A DNA stretch of 64,000 nucleotides from Piper betle (GCA_033002965.1 JAURVB010008778.1:1-64000), one strand, 5' to 3'; positions 24,801 through 37,324 are shown, counted from the first letter of the stretch. Program-made: numbers and translations. The notes: a model not told the origin generated them from the sequence alone.

Positions 24801-27610
24801 GATATCCAATGAATGATGTATCACCACATCAACCTGAGAGATCAGCCAAAAGTGCTCGTGCAGGACCCTATCAAGATCAAGAAAAAAATATTAATCAGAG
24901 CACTTCATCTTAACAACACAGAGTGGAAGATAAGCAGTAAAAATATTCATTCCAATTTACTTGTACAGTATTATTAGCAAGATCAAGCATCCAAAAACCA
25001 ATCACAAATATAATGGCTGCCCTTGTTCGAGTTCCCTTAAAGTATCTGCATGCAAATAATGAGATTGATTAAAATATAACATGTTAAGGGATATAAAACG
25101 TGATAAGGATGGATTTCTCACTTGCAATTCTCTTTGGTATCTCCTAATACGTGACCGAGGTCTGCAGAAAACCCAATTATTGTCACCTAAATTACAAATA
25201 ATTTAAAATGATCATACAACAAGTGGGGACCATCTATTTAGAAACAGAGTTAATAGTCGTATGTAGAACTACTCACAGCTATAGAGATCATCACAGCCCC
25301 AATCAGAATAAAAGGTCTCCTTCTTCCATATTTAGACTGACATTTATCGCTCCAAATGCCAACACAAGGTTGAACCTGGTGAAGATCAACACACTCTTAT
25401 GAAATGTAGAAAATATTAAACTTGAAAGGAGATTAAAATGGACACAGCACAAAAGTTGTAACAATGAAAGAAACAAATAATTTCTACATGAAAAGAACTT
25501 AGAAGTTGTACTTTTGCTTTGTCAAAAAATGTTAATTCATCAGCACAATCATCACACGTATATACCAATCACAAATAAGTGTTACAGAGCATATATCCCT
25601 AATTTAGTACCGTTTTTGTTTTATAACTGTTTACTGTGTGCTTCCATGCCCTCTTCAACATATTTTTCTCCTTTTTGGACCACAATAGAAATACATTCTA
25701 CACCGTCACTTAAACTGAATTCCCCCAGACAGTTTGGATCTTGATATCGTACCATTTAAAAATGAAGCAAAATATACAGCAAAATAATATTTTTAAAGGT
25801 AGCCTACTAAAGAATTATCTATCCAAATGAATAGATTTTCATTCTTCCCACTTATTTCCAAGTATTGTATTTTATAATAGTCTTTATTTTCTATGTTTTT
25901 GTTAATTCTCCTACATTCTGGAAAAAAGAACAATGAATTCACAATCACATGTAAGGAATTCAATAGTGCAAAGCGATGGAAACAATACAATGTAATCTAT
26001 TCTAAATATTGCTCTTAAAGAACCTCTCAGGTACAAACATACTCACCTGTCATATACCCTGAACATCAACAACACAACATTAAAATGAGGGGCATAGAGA
26101 TTACTCACAAGAAAAGACAGGATTAATATAGATTAGTTTGAACACCTACCACTAGGCCTGTAATAGGGCCACACAGCCAAATAAACGAAGAAAAAGCATG
26201 CTCTATGCCAAGGGTCTGTGTCAAATAGAAACAAAAGATATATATCAGACACCAATGAAAGCAATGTTGATATAAAAAATAAAAATTTTAAAAAACTTTA
26301 AAAAAAAAGGAACTCAACACGAAATTTATGGCCAACAAGTCAACTTTAACATAAAATAGACCAAGAGCAAAACCAACAAATATAAAACAGGCAACAAGGC
26401 TTATTTTGTCTAGTAACGAATAAAAATGATGAAAACTAAAAAGGTCCAATGTGCTGTTGGTCAGTATGCAATACCACCTTATATTCTCCTTTTCATACAA
26501 ATATCAAACAAAACGCCCAGAAGCTACCGAGATCAAGACAGACAGTTACGTTATGAAAAAAATGCCTCTATTATACCAATGAATGCAGACAAAAATGATC
26601 TCTTACACAACTATAAGTACTAAAACAGTGGGTCTCATACTTGACCATAATCACGTTCTAGTTCTCCAAATTGTTAACACTTTCCCTGCCTATGCTAACA
26701 CAACTCAAACCAAATCTTATTCATACAAGAAAATCAAAACAACAAAAAACAGATCTACTTCTATCAATTATCCTGAATAATTTTTTTGTCATATGTTCAA
26801 TAAATGCAAAAGGAAAGGAGCCAAATTTCCCAGCACACCAATCATCCATCAGAACACCCTTACTCAAATTGCCACAAATCCCATTGAACTCGCCCCATCC
26901 ACTCTCGACTACATCAAAAAGCAACAACAAAAAAAGAAACACAGAATCCAAGACCGTTAAAAACATACGAATTAGTAGAAATATATGTCTTTATTATCCG
27001 ATATCGAATTAACATTTATTCTATTTCCTATTTTCTCTTCGCTTACGCAGTCCATAATTAATGCCTTTCAGACATTCACATAAGAAAATCCAGGCAACAT
27101 AAAACAGTTATACTTCTATCAATTTGTCTAAAACGTTTTTTCTCCGATTTCAAGAAGTTCAAGAACACATAGCTGCCAAATTCCTAATCATTTCAAGCAT
27201 CCATCAAAAATTCAATCCACATTGCCACAAAATCCCATCGAACTCGCCCTCAATCCACTCTTGGCCGCATCACACTCCAACAACAACAACAACAAACATG
27301 CCAAAGCATAGATCGAAAGAACCTGAATATAGGGCGTCAAGAGAGACAATTGAAGAGCCCAACCGAACTGCACGCCGGCGGCGACCATGGAACCTAAAAT
27401 CAACGTCTTCCGATCTGCATTAACCTGATCAGCAGCCGAGGAAGGCGAAGGCGTAGGCGAAGAAGAAGAAGAAGAGGTGGGATCGTCCTGATCGTTGCCA
27501 TTGGGGATTTTACCGTGACCGCTCGGATCGGGGCGGCCATGGACGCCGACGAGCTCCACTTCGCGGCGATTGAGGCGCTCGTAGGGGACCCGTATGGAGA
27601 CGGAATCCAT
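21077..27610 (-). CDS. SUC3: Sucrose/H+ symporter, SUC3/SUT2 type (rice SUT4 group)
   Basis: Fourteen exons join with consistent phases: 27610-27323, 26215-26150, 25375-25277, 25186-25122, 25045-24961, 24867-24834, 24712-24613, 24304-24229, 23281-22937, 22842-22708, 22582-22349, 22264-22201, 22114-22071 and 21250-21077. They encode 602 residues. This is the family length, and the large exon number is typical of the clade. The first exon has the long cytoplasmic N-terminus ([13 protein letters not shown]) and TM1 ([17 protein letters not shown]). Other signatures are [32 protein letters not shown], the extended central loop (about 280-360) that marks this clade, [31 protein letters not shown] and SLGAGPWD. 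Twelve membrane segments are expected. The family moves sucrose with protons across the plasma membrane, mainly for loading, retrieval or sink supply. In dicots the ortholog is called SUC3 or SUT2, in grasses SUT4; it is not the vacuolar dicot SUT4. The start is the Met matching the family N-terminus; an upstream in-frame Met at 27640 is less likely. Confidence 0.96.
21811..21848. repeat. (ATA)n microsatellite in sucrose transporter intron 13
   Basis: About twelve AAT/ATA units lie in the intron between exons 13 and 14. Confidence 0.9.
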
Positions 27611-27779
27611 CTTCCTCCCCCTTCGAGTCGGCGAGTTCATGGAGAAGATCAGCCAAACATGGGAGTCGCCGTCGCCGCGCGGCGCAGATCTGAGGAGCGA
27701 CGCCGACGGCGAGATTGACGGAGACGGAGGAGAAGGGTGAGAAAATGAATCGGGCGAGGCGGCGGGTCTAGAAACCAGG

Positions 27780-28500
27780 CCGATATAATGTAGAGTACGA
27801 CTTACGAATCCGACTACTAATTAATCAAAAGGAAATTACGACAAATGGTTATAGAAAGCTCGATTCACAATTCAAGTGTGATTTGGATAAAATTTACACT
27901 TTAAGGGCATTTTTGGTAAGGTCTTGTGTGCTTTAAGTTGGATTAAGTAGGGTTACTAATTAAGCAAGTTAACTCGTAAGTATTGTAGTATTGGGCTCGA
28001 CTCAACTCAACTCGAAATTTTATATTTAAATACTCGAATTCGAACTCAAATCCTAAAAATTGAGTTTGAATAAGGCGGTGTTTAATTCAATTAAACTCGA
28101 CTCGATTACAAGAAAGTCTCTTGTTTACATGTATTGAATATAGATCGGTGCTAGCATGTCATTTTCAACAATTAATTGATTAGTTAATGATTAAAACTAG
28201 GTTTTTTAAACTTAAGAGCATATTTTTTTAGCTCAATCCGTTTACTTTGATTGCTTGAAAATAAGTGTTTAGTATTTTAGATTTTTTCGTAATGGCAACT
28301 TCTTTGATTTTTGTAATTATTGATTCAATTGGTAATAGCCAATACATTTATTGGTGGGTGTTAATTTGATATTTTTTTACAGTTAAAAGTAGAAAGTTGG
28401 TTCTATGAGACATTTGAACATATTAGTTAGCAAGTGCATTGATAATTGAATATGAAATATATGGTGATCATCATACCTCGTATGACCTATAAAAAACTAA
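27780..28500. other. Region upstream of the sucrose transporter, with MITE relic
   Basis: The promoter of the minus-strand transporter must lie here; no clear TATA box stands out. From about 27946 the words TAGGGTTACTAATT, then 'ggctcgactcaactc', 'actcgaattcgaactcaa' and 'aaactcgactcga' to about 28110 match the style of the hAT MITEs elsewhere in the window. No right end or target duplication is visible, so this is a truncated copy. Confidence 0.45.
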
Positions 28501-28528
28501 CTAATTTTTTTATTATGCAAATTATAAA

Positions 28529-30509
28529 TGGCTACACCCATAGAAAATGTCTCACCAGTGCCCTAAGCAAATCAGAAGAATAATGAATCAACTCTAGAAG
28601 AAGAAAATCAACATAAAAATAGAGAAAAGAGAAAAAAAACATCAAAAGAATAGAAGGAATTTTTGAGCATGACTGATGACAAAACGGAGTGTAATCAATG
28701 TAAGCAAGGTGAGAAGAAGTACTTGAAGTCTATGAGTGGTTGTACTACATAATTGAATAGATAGTTGATAACATGTCCAAAGAAGAAGAAAATAAAAGGT
28801 CAACAAAAACTCACGGTTGTTCTAAAATTGCCTAATCAAGATGAGGATTTAGAATTTGCAAATATAACTACTTACAAGTATGATAAGGAAAGGGTGAGAA
28901 AAATTTTGTGCATTTTTATCATAGTGGATGAAAGAACTTTTAGATCAGTAGAGAGCAAGTTATTCAACATGTTGTACAAAGCTCTTAACCTAAGACAATA
29001 GAAGATCACTTGACACACTATAAAGAATGATTGCATCAAATTGTATCACAGAGAAAAAAAGGTTTTGAAATATATGTTGAAAGAAGTAGAGAGTGTTTGT
29101 TTTACGTGTGATACTTGCACATATGGGCAAACCAAATTATATTTGAGTTTCACAGTGTATTATGTGGATGCAGATTGAAGCTACACAAGAAGATTTTTAA
29201 TTTTTATCATTTCCCTCCTCATCTAGTTATGAAATGGCGAATTAGGTAAATGAGTTAATGATAGATTGGGGGCATGGAGATAAATTTTTCACCTTAAAAT
29301 TAGACAATGATCTGCCAATAATAACATGGTAACACTTCTTAAAGATAGTTTTCCTTCTAATGAGAAGTTTACCATTAGATCCAACATTTTTCGTGTTAGG
29401 TGTTTGGCTCAATTTCTTAATTTAATTGTTTAAATTGGATTGGTACATGTGAAAGGAGTTATTGAAAATGTTTGTGAGTCAATTAAATATATCAAGGGAT
29501 CTACGTATAGAATAAAAGATTTTGACACTTCTTTAGCACATGTTAGTATATCAAGCAAAAGAGGGTTGAATTTGGATGTGCAAACTCATTGTAATTCTAC
29601 TTACTTGATGTTGAGATATGCAAAAGAGGTAAAACTTGATTTTAATCATCTAAAAGGTATAGATAAAAATTTTTAATGGTGCGCATCTGATATGGATTGG
29701 AACAAGTATGATAAGATTGAAAACTTACTTGAAGTAGTTTATCAAGCAATTAATATTTTCTCCATGAGTAGGTATTCAACAACAAATCTATTCATTGCAG
29801 TGCTTCAAAAAGTGAAATAGAAGTTAGATTACCTTCATGTTTATGGGTAAGGACATATTTATCAAATTGTTGACAACATGAAAGATAAATATGACAAGTA
29901 TTGGGGAGAAAATAGTTTAGTTCTAGTCATTGCATGTGTACCATATCTAAGATATAAATTGGGAAGGGTTAAATTTATTTTCCACAAAATTTATCATTCT
30001 GAGTCAACTTGTCAAGCTGAAATGAAAAGGGTTAAGGATGTTTTAAGAGGTGTAAATAAATTCTATGAAAACAAATTGAGGAATAGCTTGTATTATGATT
30101 ACTTGAAAGTAAAAGTGATGATAAAATGTTCACCGATGAGGAAGAATTTGAAAGATTTATAGATTCTCGTGAGTAGTTCTATGTGAAGAAACTGAACTTA
30201 GATGCATATCTTGAAGAACAAAGAATTGAAGTTAATCATGGAACACATTTTGATGTTTTAGATTATTGAAAAACTATTTCATTGAAATTTAAAACCTTAA
30301 GGGTCATGACAGAGGATATTTTAGCAATTCCACCTTCTTCATTGGCGTCAATTCCACATTCTTTAGTAGCATCAGAATCTAAATTTAGTACAGGTGAGAG
30401 ATTTCTTAGTAATTATTGTAGCAGCTTAAAACCGAACACAATTGAAGAGAGCAAAGATGAAGATGATGAGGATTCAAGTAATGATTTACATTATACATGT
30501 TACTCCTAG
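28529..30509 (+). pseudogene. Decayed hAT transposase (RICESLEEPER-like)
   Basis: Pieces in shifting frames match the zinc finger BED / RICESLEEPER transposase family. There is a region like YDKERVRKILCIFIIVDE (about 28880), then SFTVYYVDADWKLHKKIFNF with FPPPH (about 29145-29215), an LKDSF...RVRCLAQFLNLIV block (about 29335-29430), and a VCESIKYIKGS...NSTYLML block (about 29470-29615). The C-terminal hAT dimerisation domain includes DILAIP, SLVASESKFSTGERFLS and SSLKPNT (about 30310-30450). Many stops and shifts interrupt it, so it cannot encode a working enzyme. Next to DILAIP the segment PPSSLAS is followed by PHSLVAS, a short internal duplication not normal for the family. Terminal repeats were not found. 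Confidence 0.85.
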
Positions 30510-31197
30510 GTGTTTGCTATTTAATAGTGAATATCGTCTCTTCTTATTTGTCTTGGCATGATTATATTTTTAGATTATTTCTATATTTTGATGTTATAAT
30601 ACTATTTATGTCTTAAATTGAAGTAAGACTATATCCTAATTTTATATTAAAATTTTTATATCCAAAAGTAAAATAGAGTTCTTTAATATCTATTTCTATT
30701 GGTTTACTTTTGCATCATATATTTAAACACAATGTCTATTTAAAATTTTAATATCTACTTCGATTAGTTGTTATGGCCTTGGTACTCATTAGAATACACT
30801 CATGAACTTTATTGATTGGGGATGATTAGTTTAAAGTTTTTTCTATTCAATATATTAAGAATACTAGAATACATTTATTTTGTTTACAAGATTTTTTTAT
30901 TTAATTTAACATCTCCCAATGGATGATATTTGTTAATTTTTTTTCCAGGATGAAGACGGGATAAAAGTTATCTAAATATAAATAAAGGCTATAAAATATA
31001 GATTTTTGATAATTTTCTTTCAATTTTAGGTATACAGTTCTAAGCATTTTATTTTTTTGAAAACATATACTGTTGAATGGTGTCTTAGATATTTTGTAAA
31101 AAAAATTGAAACATGGTTGAAACTTGAAAAGACCTTTTATTATTGAGATAGTTTGTATAAATACATTGATAGACCATTTTTGTCAATTTTAATCTCT
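30510..31197. other. AT-rich sequence between hAT relic and solo LTR
   Basis: No gene is seen. It may contain the 3' part of the hAT element, but no inverted repeat matching a left end was found. Confidence 0.4.
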
Positions 31198-31202
31198 ATA
31201 AC

Positions 31203-34003
31203 TGTGACACCCCGTTTCGGCTCACCCGTGAACTGACCCGGAAATGTCACAGACGACTAAACCGTTCGCTAATGTATTGGTTTGGTTAAGCCGACCCGGA
31301 TTTGCCCTCGGCGTCTTAAGATGGGGATGCAACCATGAGATGCATGAATGGGAACAATTGGGTTCTAACGGAGTCCTACATGCATGTGATGATATGCAAG
31401 CAAAACAAAACCATTCAACAAGCAAGATATTTAAATAAAAATTCATTAATATTTATGAAAAAATGGACAAAATCTCCCCTTAAAGTGCAATAGGGGCCAA
31501 CATGTCCACAACAAGGGTATATAAATATTTTATCAAAATACAATAAAACATAACAATCTACTATGGCATTCAGTCATTATCTCTTTCGTTTCATCTGAGC
31601 AGAGTCTGAACTCCAAGGCTCCCTACTCATTCACAATTATCCGTTCATCAGACAAAAACATTCTAATTATCATTCACACAGCATTAACACACCATCATTA
31701 TACATTACACGCGGCAGGTACATGTGTGCGCGGCTCCGTGCTGCTCCTCCGTATTCTCGACAGCTTTCATTGCTCGCATTCCTCATCTACATAAATATAG
31801 AAAAACCGTCAGTAACGAGTGTTACCGGCCCGGAAAATAACTAATATCAAACTGGCACAGGAGAGCAAACTCTCCTGTTGAATGAAAACCATATACTTCC
31901 TCAAGAACTCTCATTAGGGCACATATGGGAGCCGTCGCTCTCAGGTCGACAGCGGCCCCCTTTCTTTCTCATTCTCATACCTTAGCCATTTCTCTATCAC
32001 TTCTCGCATCAAATCTCATTCCTTATTGCCCTCTACACCTTCCATATTACTCCTGGCCTTGAGCATGAAGGCCGAGCACTCTCAGGCAGTCGCCTTTAAT
32101 ACCCTTTGAAACAACAAGTCTATACATGCGCTCCATTGCAGTACTCGTGAACCTCCACACTTCTCCGGGTTTGAGGAACTCAAAGGTGGAGTTGTCAGGA
32201 TCCCTCGGGAATGAAATGGCCGCACACCATTCCAGAGCCCACTATCGACTCACACGTGCCCGCTTGCGTAGCACGGTAGTCGGATTTCCCTCATTCAATC
32301 TCTCACTGAAAACGCGAAAACTATACATATATATAGGTCTAGGTTGGGATTTATACAATAGGCCCAAAGGCATTGTGAGCTGGATCTGAAATTCGAAAAC
32401 AAACTCGAGGGATCTCATCCTCGAGGGTTATTAATCCGAAAAATCGTTGGCTAAATGACCCGAGTTAAGTGGGATCCGATAAAATGCCACTTAACTCGTC
32501 CTGCACATGATAAATCAAATACACAATGGAGTAGCGTAAAAATAGAGAATGAGTCCTAAAAGGACCTGGTAGAAGCTCCAAACGCACGCGCCTAGGCGGC
32601 GAGCTCCTACACCGTACCTACACAATCAAGCTAAAAACTAATGCCCGCATGATGAATCACACATCCTATAGCATGCACACACAATCAACACAATCACGCA
32701 TCAATCAACACACATCAACCTATATCAATTCTAGCAAGTCTACTTAGGCTAGTTTGCATTAGATCATGATCATTACCTAGTTACCCTAATTAGTTTCTTA
32801 GCCTCCATTTTTAACACCACTCAATCAAACAAATTTCATAATTTATCCTTAATCAAATCTACATTTTATAACACACAATTCACCAATCCTAGCATGCAAT
32901 TCTAATAATCAATACTTTCAAATAATTAAGTTAAAATAAATTATACCTCGCGTCGTCGAAAATCGGCGACGGCTAGGGTTTTCGTTTCGTGGCTCGAAAC
33001 TCAAATTCGGCACCTAGCGGCGTCAGAAGTCCGATCAGATTGGACCGGGTGTGTTCAGCGGATGATCCGGCGAATTCCCATGAATCCAATTTTTCGGCAG
33101 TTACGGCGGTTTTCCGACAAGTGTCGGCAGTTTTTCGGCGGATTCCGGCGATGTTTCGGGACGGGGCAATCAGGGGATCTATCTGCACCAGCTCGACGAG
33201 CTTGGTCCAATTGTGGTGTCAAATAGGGTAGCCGTGGCGGCGATGGCTGTCGGTGACGGCGTCGAAAACGGGCGACGGCGGCGGAGTGCTCCGATCGTGG
33301 CTACGGCCGGCCTCGACAGCGGTGGGGATGATGGGGGAAACGTCGGTGACGGCCGCCCGGACGGTGGCAAATCGACGAGGGAGGGCGTTGCGGCTTGTGG
33401 GGCGATTCTGGCGTCGTGGAGGCGAGACTGTGGCCGGGGTGGGTCGTGGCGGCACGGCGACGGCACAGCAGAGCGGGGCGGCGTTGATCGGCGGCGGCGG
33501 CGATGAGCACAAGGCGGCGAGGGTTTTGGGCGGGTAGGTGTTGGGGGGAGAAAAATACCCTCAATGGCAAACTCATAAATATGTATTGATTCGATCCCTA
33601 CTCGAGTCAAAATAATAACTAATTCGCAATAAATTCTAAAAAAAAATCTAGAAAAATATTGGAAAAATCCCGTAAAATCAGACGAACACAGCAACATCCA
33701 AATGATATGTTCTATAACTAATAACCCACCCAAACTCCCTATATCGCGTCCTAATTCGTCATTCAGCCCTAAAAATATTCTACGACCAAATAAAATAACA
33801 ATCAATACTGCATACCTCCATATACTTGATAACCCATTTTTCATCATCTTTTTGACGTTATCATCGTATACTTAAGTATACATGACCCTTATCGCTCATA
33901 ACTCACAGCTGGTCTCAACTCAGCTCGCGGTCCATGAAGCTGACTCGACTCAAACCGACTGGTTCGCTCCCGTAAAACTCTGACTCGAGTTACGGGTTTT
34001 ACA
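31203..34003 (-). mobile_element. Solo LTR of a long-LTR retrotransposon (2.8 kb)
   Basis: The unit starts TGTGACACCC and ends GGGTTTTACA, imperfectly inverted TG...CA termini. It is flanked by a perfect 5-bp target duplication, ataac, at 31198-31202 and 34004-34008. There is no gag-pol sequence, primer-binding site or second LTR, so this is a single LTR left by recombination. LTRs of 2-4 kb occur in the Tekay/Del chromovirus and Tat/Ogre groups of Ty3 elements; the exact family is not assigned. The minus orientation is favoured because TGTAAAACCCG is a familiar LTR start and CGGGGTGTCACA a familiar end, but this is uncertain. Inside, about 33000-33540 is GC-rich with overlapping open frames on both strands; these are shadows of base composition, not genes. 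Confidence 0.82.
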
Positions 34004-34008
34004 ATAAC

Positions 34009-34392
34009 TATATGTTTTTCTCTTAAATGAGCTACTATCTACCTTATGATATAACTAGTTTCAAGTTCTCAAATGAGCTGGTTCTCGAGCTCTTTAAAAT
34101 TTAACAACTTAAGTGTATATGAGATTGAGTCAACCTCGAACAACATCAGAAATGTTCGAGTCAATTTCAAGTATATATATTCAAAACTTGTTCGATCTTG
34201 AGCCGAGTTTGAACAAACTTCAAACTATTCGAGTCGAATTCAGTCACAAGATGAGCTTAGCTCACTCACTTGTTTAGCAGCCTTAATGACTCCAACTCTG
34301 ACTCGAGCTCAACTCAGTAGGCTATTGAGGAAACTCAACTCGAAGTTGACTCCCATCTAATCAGAGTTATTTAAAATAATTTTCAATCCAAA

Positions 34393-34394
<2 letters not shown>
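34009..34394. repeat. Relic of the hAT MITE family
   Basis: Words in 34080-34288, such as 'ttcaaaacttgttcgatcttgagccgag', 'caaactattcgagtcgaa' and the terminal 'gctcactcacttgtttagcagcctta', match the MITE at 5655-6437 in reverse orientation. The AGGGG end is mutated and the other end is missing. Confidence 0.5.

Positions 34395-34427
<33 letters not shown>
34395..34427. repeat. (AT)n microsatellite
   Basis: About sixteen AT units. Confidence 0.9.
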
Positions 34428-34430
<3 letters not shown>

Positions 34431-34800
34431 ATTATGAGATATTGCTCTCTTTGACGTTTAAATTGATAAATATATAGTCTATGCTACTTGAAATTATTGA
34501 TTTAACTATTTTCATGTTTAAAATTGATTATATAATTTATGTTTCTTTAAAATATTGATTTAACTAAATTAAAAATAAATTAATATATTTTAAAACTTTA
34601 ATTTTTATTTGATTAGATAGAGACTCAAGGAGACTTGACGAGTGAATCATAAAATCTAGCAACAGAAACTCATTCGTGGAGGTTGATTCGGGAAGCCATA
34701 AAGTGGAGTCAACTCAGAGAGTTTTTGGAATAGAAAAAGAGTTTCAAAACTATGAAAAAAATCTTTTTAAAGTGAACTAAAATACAAAAGATCTAGGCAA

Positions 34801-35050
34801 GATGCCATGTCGTGTGGGACTTATATTATAGATACATTTTAATAAATTCTTGTTTAATAATGAGATAGTAAATATAAATTTTGATTGATTTGACTTTAAA
34901 GATGAATCTTAATTGAATGAAAAAATAGACTATAATAATTTAATTTATTATTTTTAAAATTTCTTTTTATTTTAATTGGTTAAATTATCTCTTATTTTTT
35001 ATAGACTAGTATCGAGTTCTCCTTCTATTAATAAGAGTGTATATGATTAG
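34801..35050. repeat. AT-rich dispersed repeat, copy A
   Basis: The segment contains 'taatgagatag', 'gactttaaagatgaatctta', 'tataataatttaattt', 'ttatttttatagactagtatcgagttctcc' and 'attaataagagtg'. The same order of words recurs at 58590-59000 and 61085-61345 and, reversed, around 38870-39480. No ends were defined. Confidence 0.45.
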
Positions 35051-35713
35051 GTTGGATTACAAAATACATAAGCTGACAACAATAGAGATGGGTCTGGTCA
35101 TAGGTTTCTCGATAAGTTTGAAGTTTAATATTATACCATAACTAAATAATATATTTTATGTATAAAAAGAAAACATATATAGTTTATATGAGCTGTGTAA
35201 AACTCTAGCTTTGGGTCAAGGTTTTACCCACTTATAATTTTACCCAATTCAGGCTAATCTCGAGTCGATTTAAAAGAGTTTGAATCAAACTAGTTTTCAA
35301 ACCATGAATATGGTGCCCAAATGGCGATATGAGTATGTTATAGAGATTAAGTATGTTTGACATGCAGATGATAGCTTCAGTTATGCTACAACAGAGCATG
35401 AGTTATGAGTATATACACGAGGTATGCAAATTTCATTTATGCATTAGCCAAGGCTTATGACTAGATCTAGGTTGTTACAGCGTCTAATATTCGTTTGGGA
35501 TTTTAAGGGTATCTCATTTGCAAGCATCTTAGGGATTTTGGATTACTGGATTACCCTTATGGGCCCAACTTGATTTGAGTCGAAGATTTTCCCCTCAATG
35601 AGCTTAGAGTTTTAAGGCCCATTTAGAATTATTGCCTCGATTACTGCTTGTATAGTCACTTATAGGCCTCGAGTCAGTTTCAATTGTAGATGGTCTAGAT
35701 CCAAGCTTTTCAT

Positions 35714-35715
<2 letters not shown>

Positions 35716-35768
<53 letters not shown>
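35716..35768. repeat. (AT)n microsatellite
   Basis: About 26 AT units, the longest pure dinucleotide run in the window. Confidence 0.92.
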
Positions 35769-35770
<2 letters not shown>

Positions 35771-36606
35771 CTAGGTTGGGCCCACTAGGCCCACGTGGCA
35801 AGTTATGAACCGTTTAATAAAAATTAAAACCAAAAGCTTGGTTTTCCCCCATTATTTTGGACTGTTACACCCTAGCGCCGTCGTCACTTTGGGCCATCGC
35901 CGGCAAGTCTCGGGTCAGCCTCCGGCCACCAGACTACTATGATCAATACTGCCTTGTGGCCGACTATCGAGACCTACCACCAATTCTAGTTCCACTGTGT
36001 TTGTTGCCAACAGAGCGTTTTTGTTGTCTACTTCTTGCCGCCACCACCGCTTTTGGGGCATTTTTTGACCAACCAGAGGCCGGACTTCGTCGGTTGTCAC
36101 CACTAACACTTCCCCATCGTCCCCTCTGTCGATCACGATTGGTGGCATCCTCCGTCACCGCCATTAATAGTTTCCGCCGATGGGCATCACCGGCCCATTT
36201 GCCCGTGTTCGCGTCCGACTAGCCATGATTGTGTCCGCCCAGCCCATGACCTTGTTCAGATGTCCACATCCGCCCAGCTAACCCAACCTACCATTTTAGT
36301 TAATCTAGATCGAGTTAACTTGGCTTGACTTGATCTGCTTCAGCCTAGTGACTCGATAGGCTATTTTAGCCCATTTTCGGTCATTTTTTGACCGATTTTG
36401 GTAGTTCGAGAGCCTTTACATTAGTTTAGTTGCATATTCATACTATTTAACATATTTTGACATTGTGAGTATTTTATTTATTTATTCATTATTTTTTATT
36501 TCTTTTTATTGATATATTTTTCGTGTATGATGAATGTTTATGGGGTTATTTTTTATTAATAATAATATATTTACTTATTAATATTATTATTATTCATGTT
36601 TACTAA

Positions 36607-36608
<2 letters not shown>

Positions 36609-36639
<31 letters not shown>

Positions 36640-36660
36640 GTATATATATATATATATATG
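36609..36660. repeat. (GT)n-(AT)n microsatellite next to a MITE
   Basis: About ten GT units are followed by about fifteen TA units. It ends 16 bases before the MITE at 36677. Confidence 0.9.
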
Positions 36661-36676
36661 TTCATTGTGTGTATAT

Positions 36677-37324
36677 TAGGGGTGCTAATTGAGCGAGCAC
36701 GAGCTCGACTTGTGTTCAAACTCAGCTCGAATAGTTCGAAACTCGTTCGAACTCGACTCGAGATCGAACGAGTTTTGAACATATATGCTCGAGTTCGACT
36801 CGAATATCTTTTATGTGTTCGAGCTCGACTCGTACTCGAATACACTTAAACTGTTTAATTTTCCCTAACTCGAACCCAGCTCGTTCGTGAGCTCGAAACC
36901 GGCTCGATTAAAAGTCAAAAGTCACTCACTTAAAAAAAAATACACTCATTGTGGATTGAACCCACAACCTTGAGGTCAGGTGAATACTTACCATCTCAAC
37001 TATCTCACTTTTTTGTTATTATATTGTGTGTATATATAGATAAATAAATAAATAAATATAATATAATATAATATAATATAAAACTATATTATTATATTAT
37101 TTTATCGAGTCAAGTTCGAGTCGAGCCACGAGTCGAGGTCGAGTCGAGTTCGAGTTATAACCGAGGTCGAGTCGAGTCGAACACGACCTTGCTCAAGCTC
37201 GGCTCGTAAGATTCGAGTTCGAGTCGAGTTCGAGCTCGAGCATTTAAATGTCGAGTTTCGAATCAAGTCAAGCCGAGTAGAACGCTAAATGCTCACGAGC
37301 TGGCTCGCTCAATTAGCAACCCTA
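36677..37324. mobile_element. hAT-type MITE, copy 2 (648 bp)
   Basis: The ends are TAGGGGTGCTAATTGAGCGA and, reverse-complemented, TAGGGTTGCTAATTGAGCGA: 19 of 20 bases match. The 8-bp target duplication gtgtatat is perfect (36669-36676 and 37325-37332). The subterminal parts carry many 'gctcgag', 'actcgaac' and 'gagttcgag' words. It is collinear with the 783-bp copy at 5655-6437, including 'ttgaacatatatgctcgag' and the 'aattgaacccacaacc' segment, but shorter and less decayed, so it is the younger copy. It has no coding capacity. Confidence 0.9.
37041..37082. repeat. (AAAT)n-(ATATA)n microsatellite inside the MITE
   Basis: Five AAAT-like units are followed by five ATATA-like units, at the same place as the TA/CA tract of MITE copy 1. 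Confidence 0.85.

Larger units (their letters stand above)
35051..36668. other. Intergenic, probably retroelement-derived
   Basis: About 35860-36330 is a GC-rich patch starting 'tgttacaccctagcgccg' and rich in 'ccggcc', 'gccgcc' and 'ttttgaccgatttt'. A 121-codon open frame there (35857-36222) resembles no family I know. The style is that of an LTR interior, but no matching ends or target duplication were found. Confidence that it is a transposon remnant is low to moderate. Confidence 0.4.

Noticed and set aside
33179..33847. Overlapping long frames on both strands, up to 222 codons
   Set aside because: They sit in a GC-rich part of the solo LTR, have Pro/Arg/Gly-biased composition in all frames and match no family.
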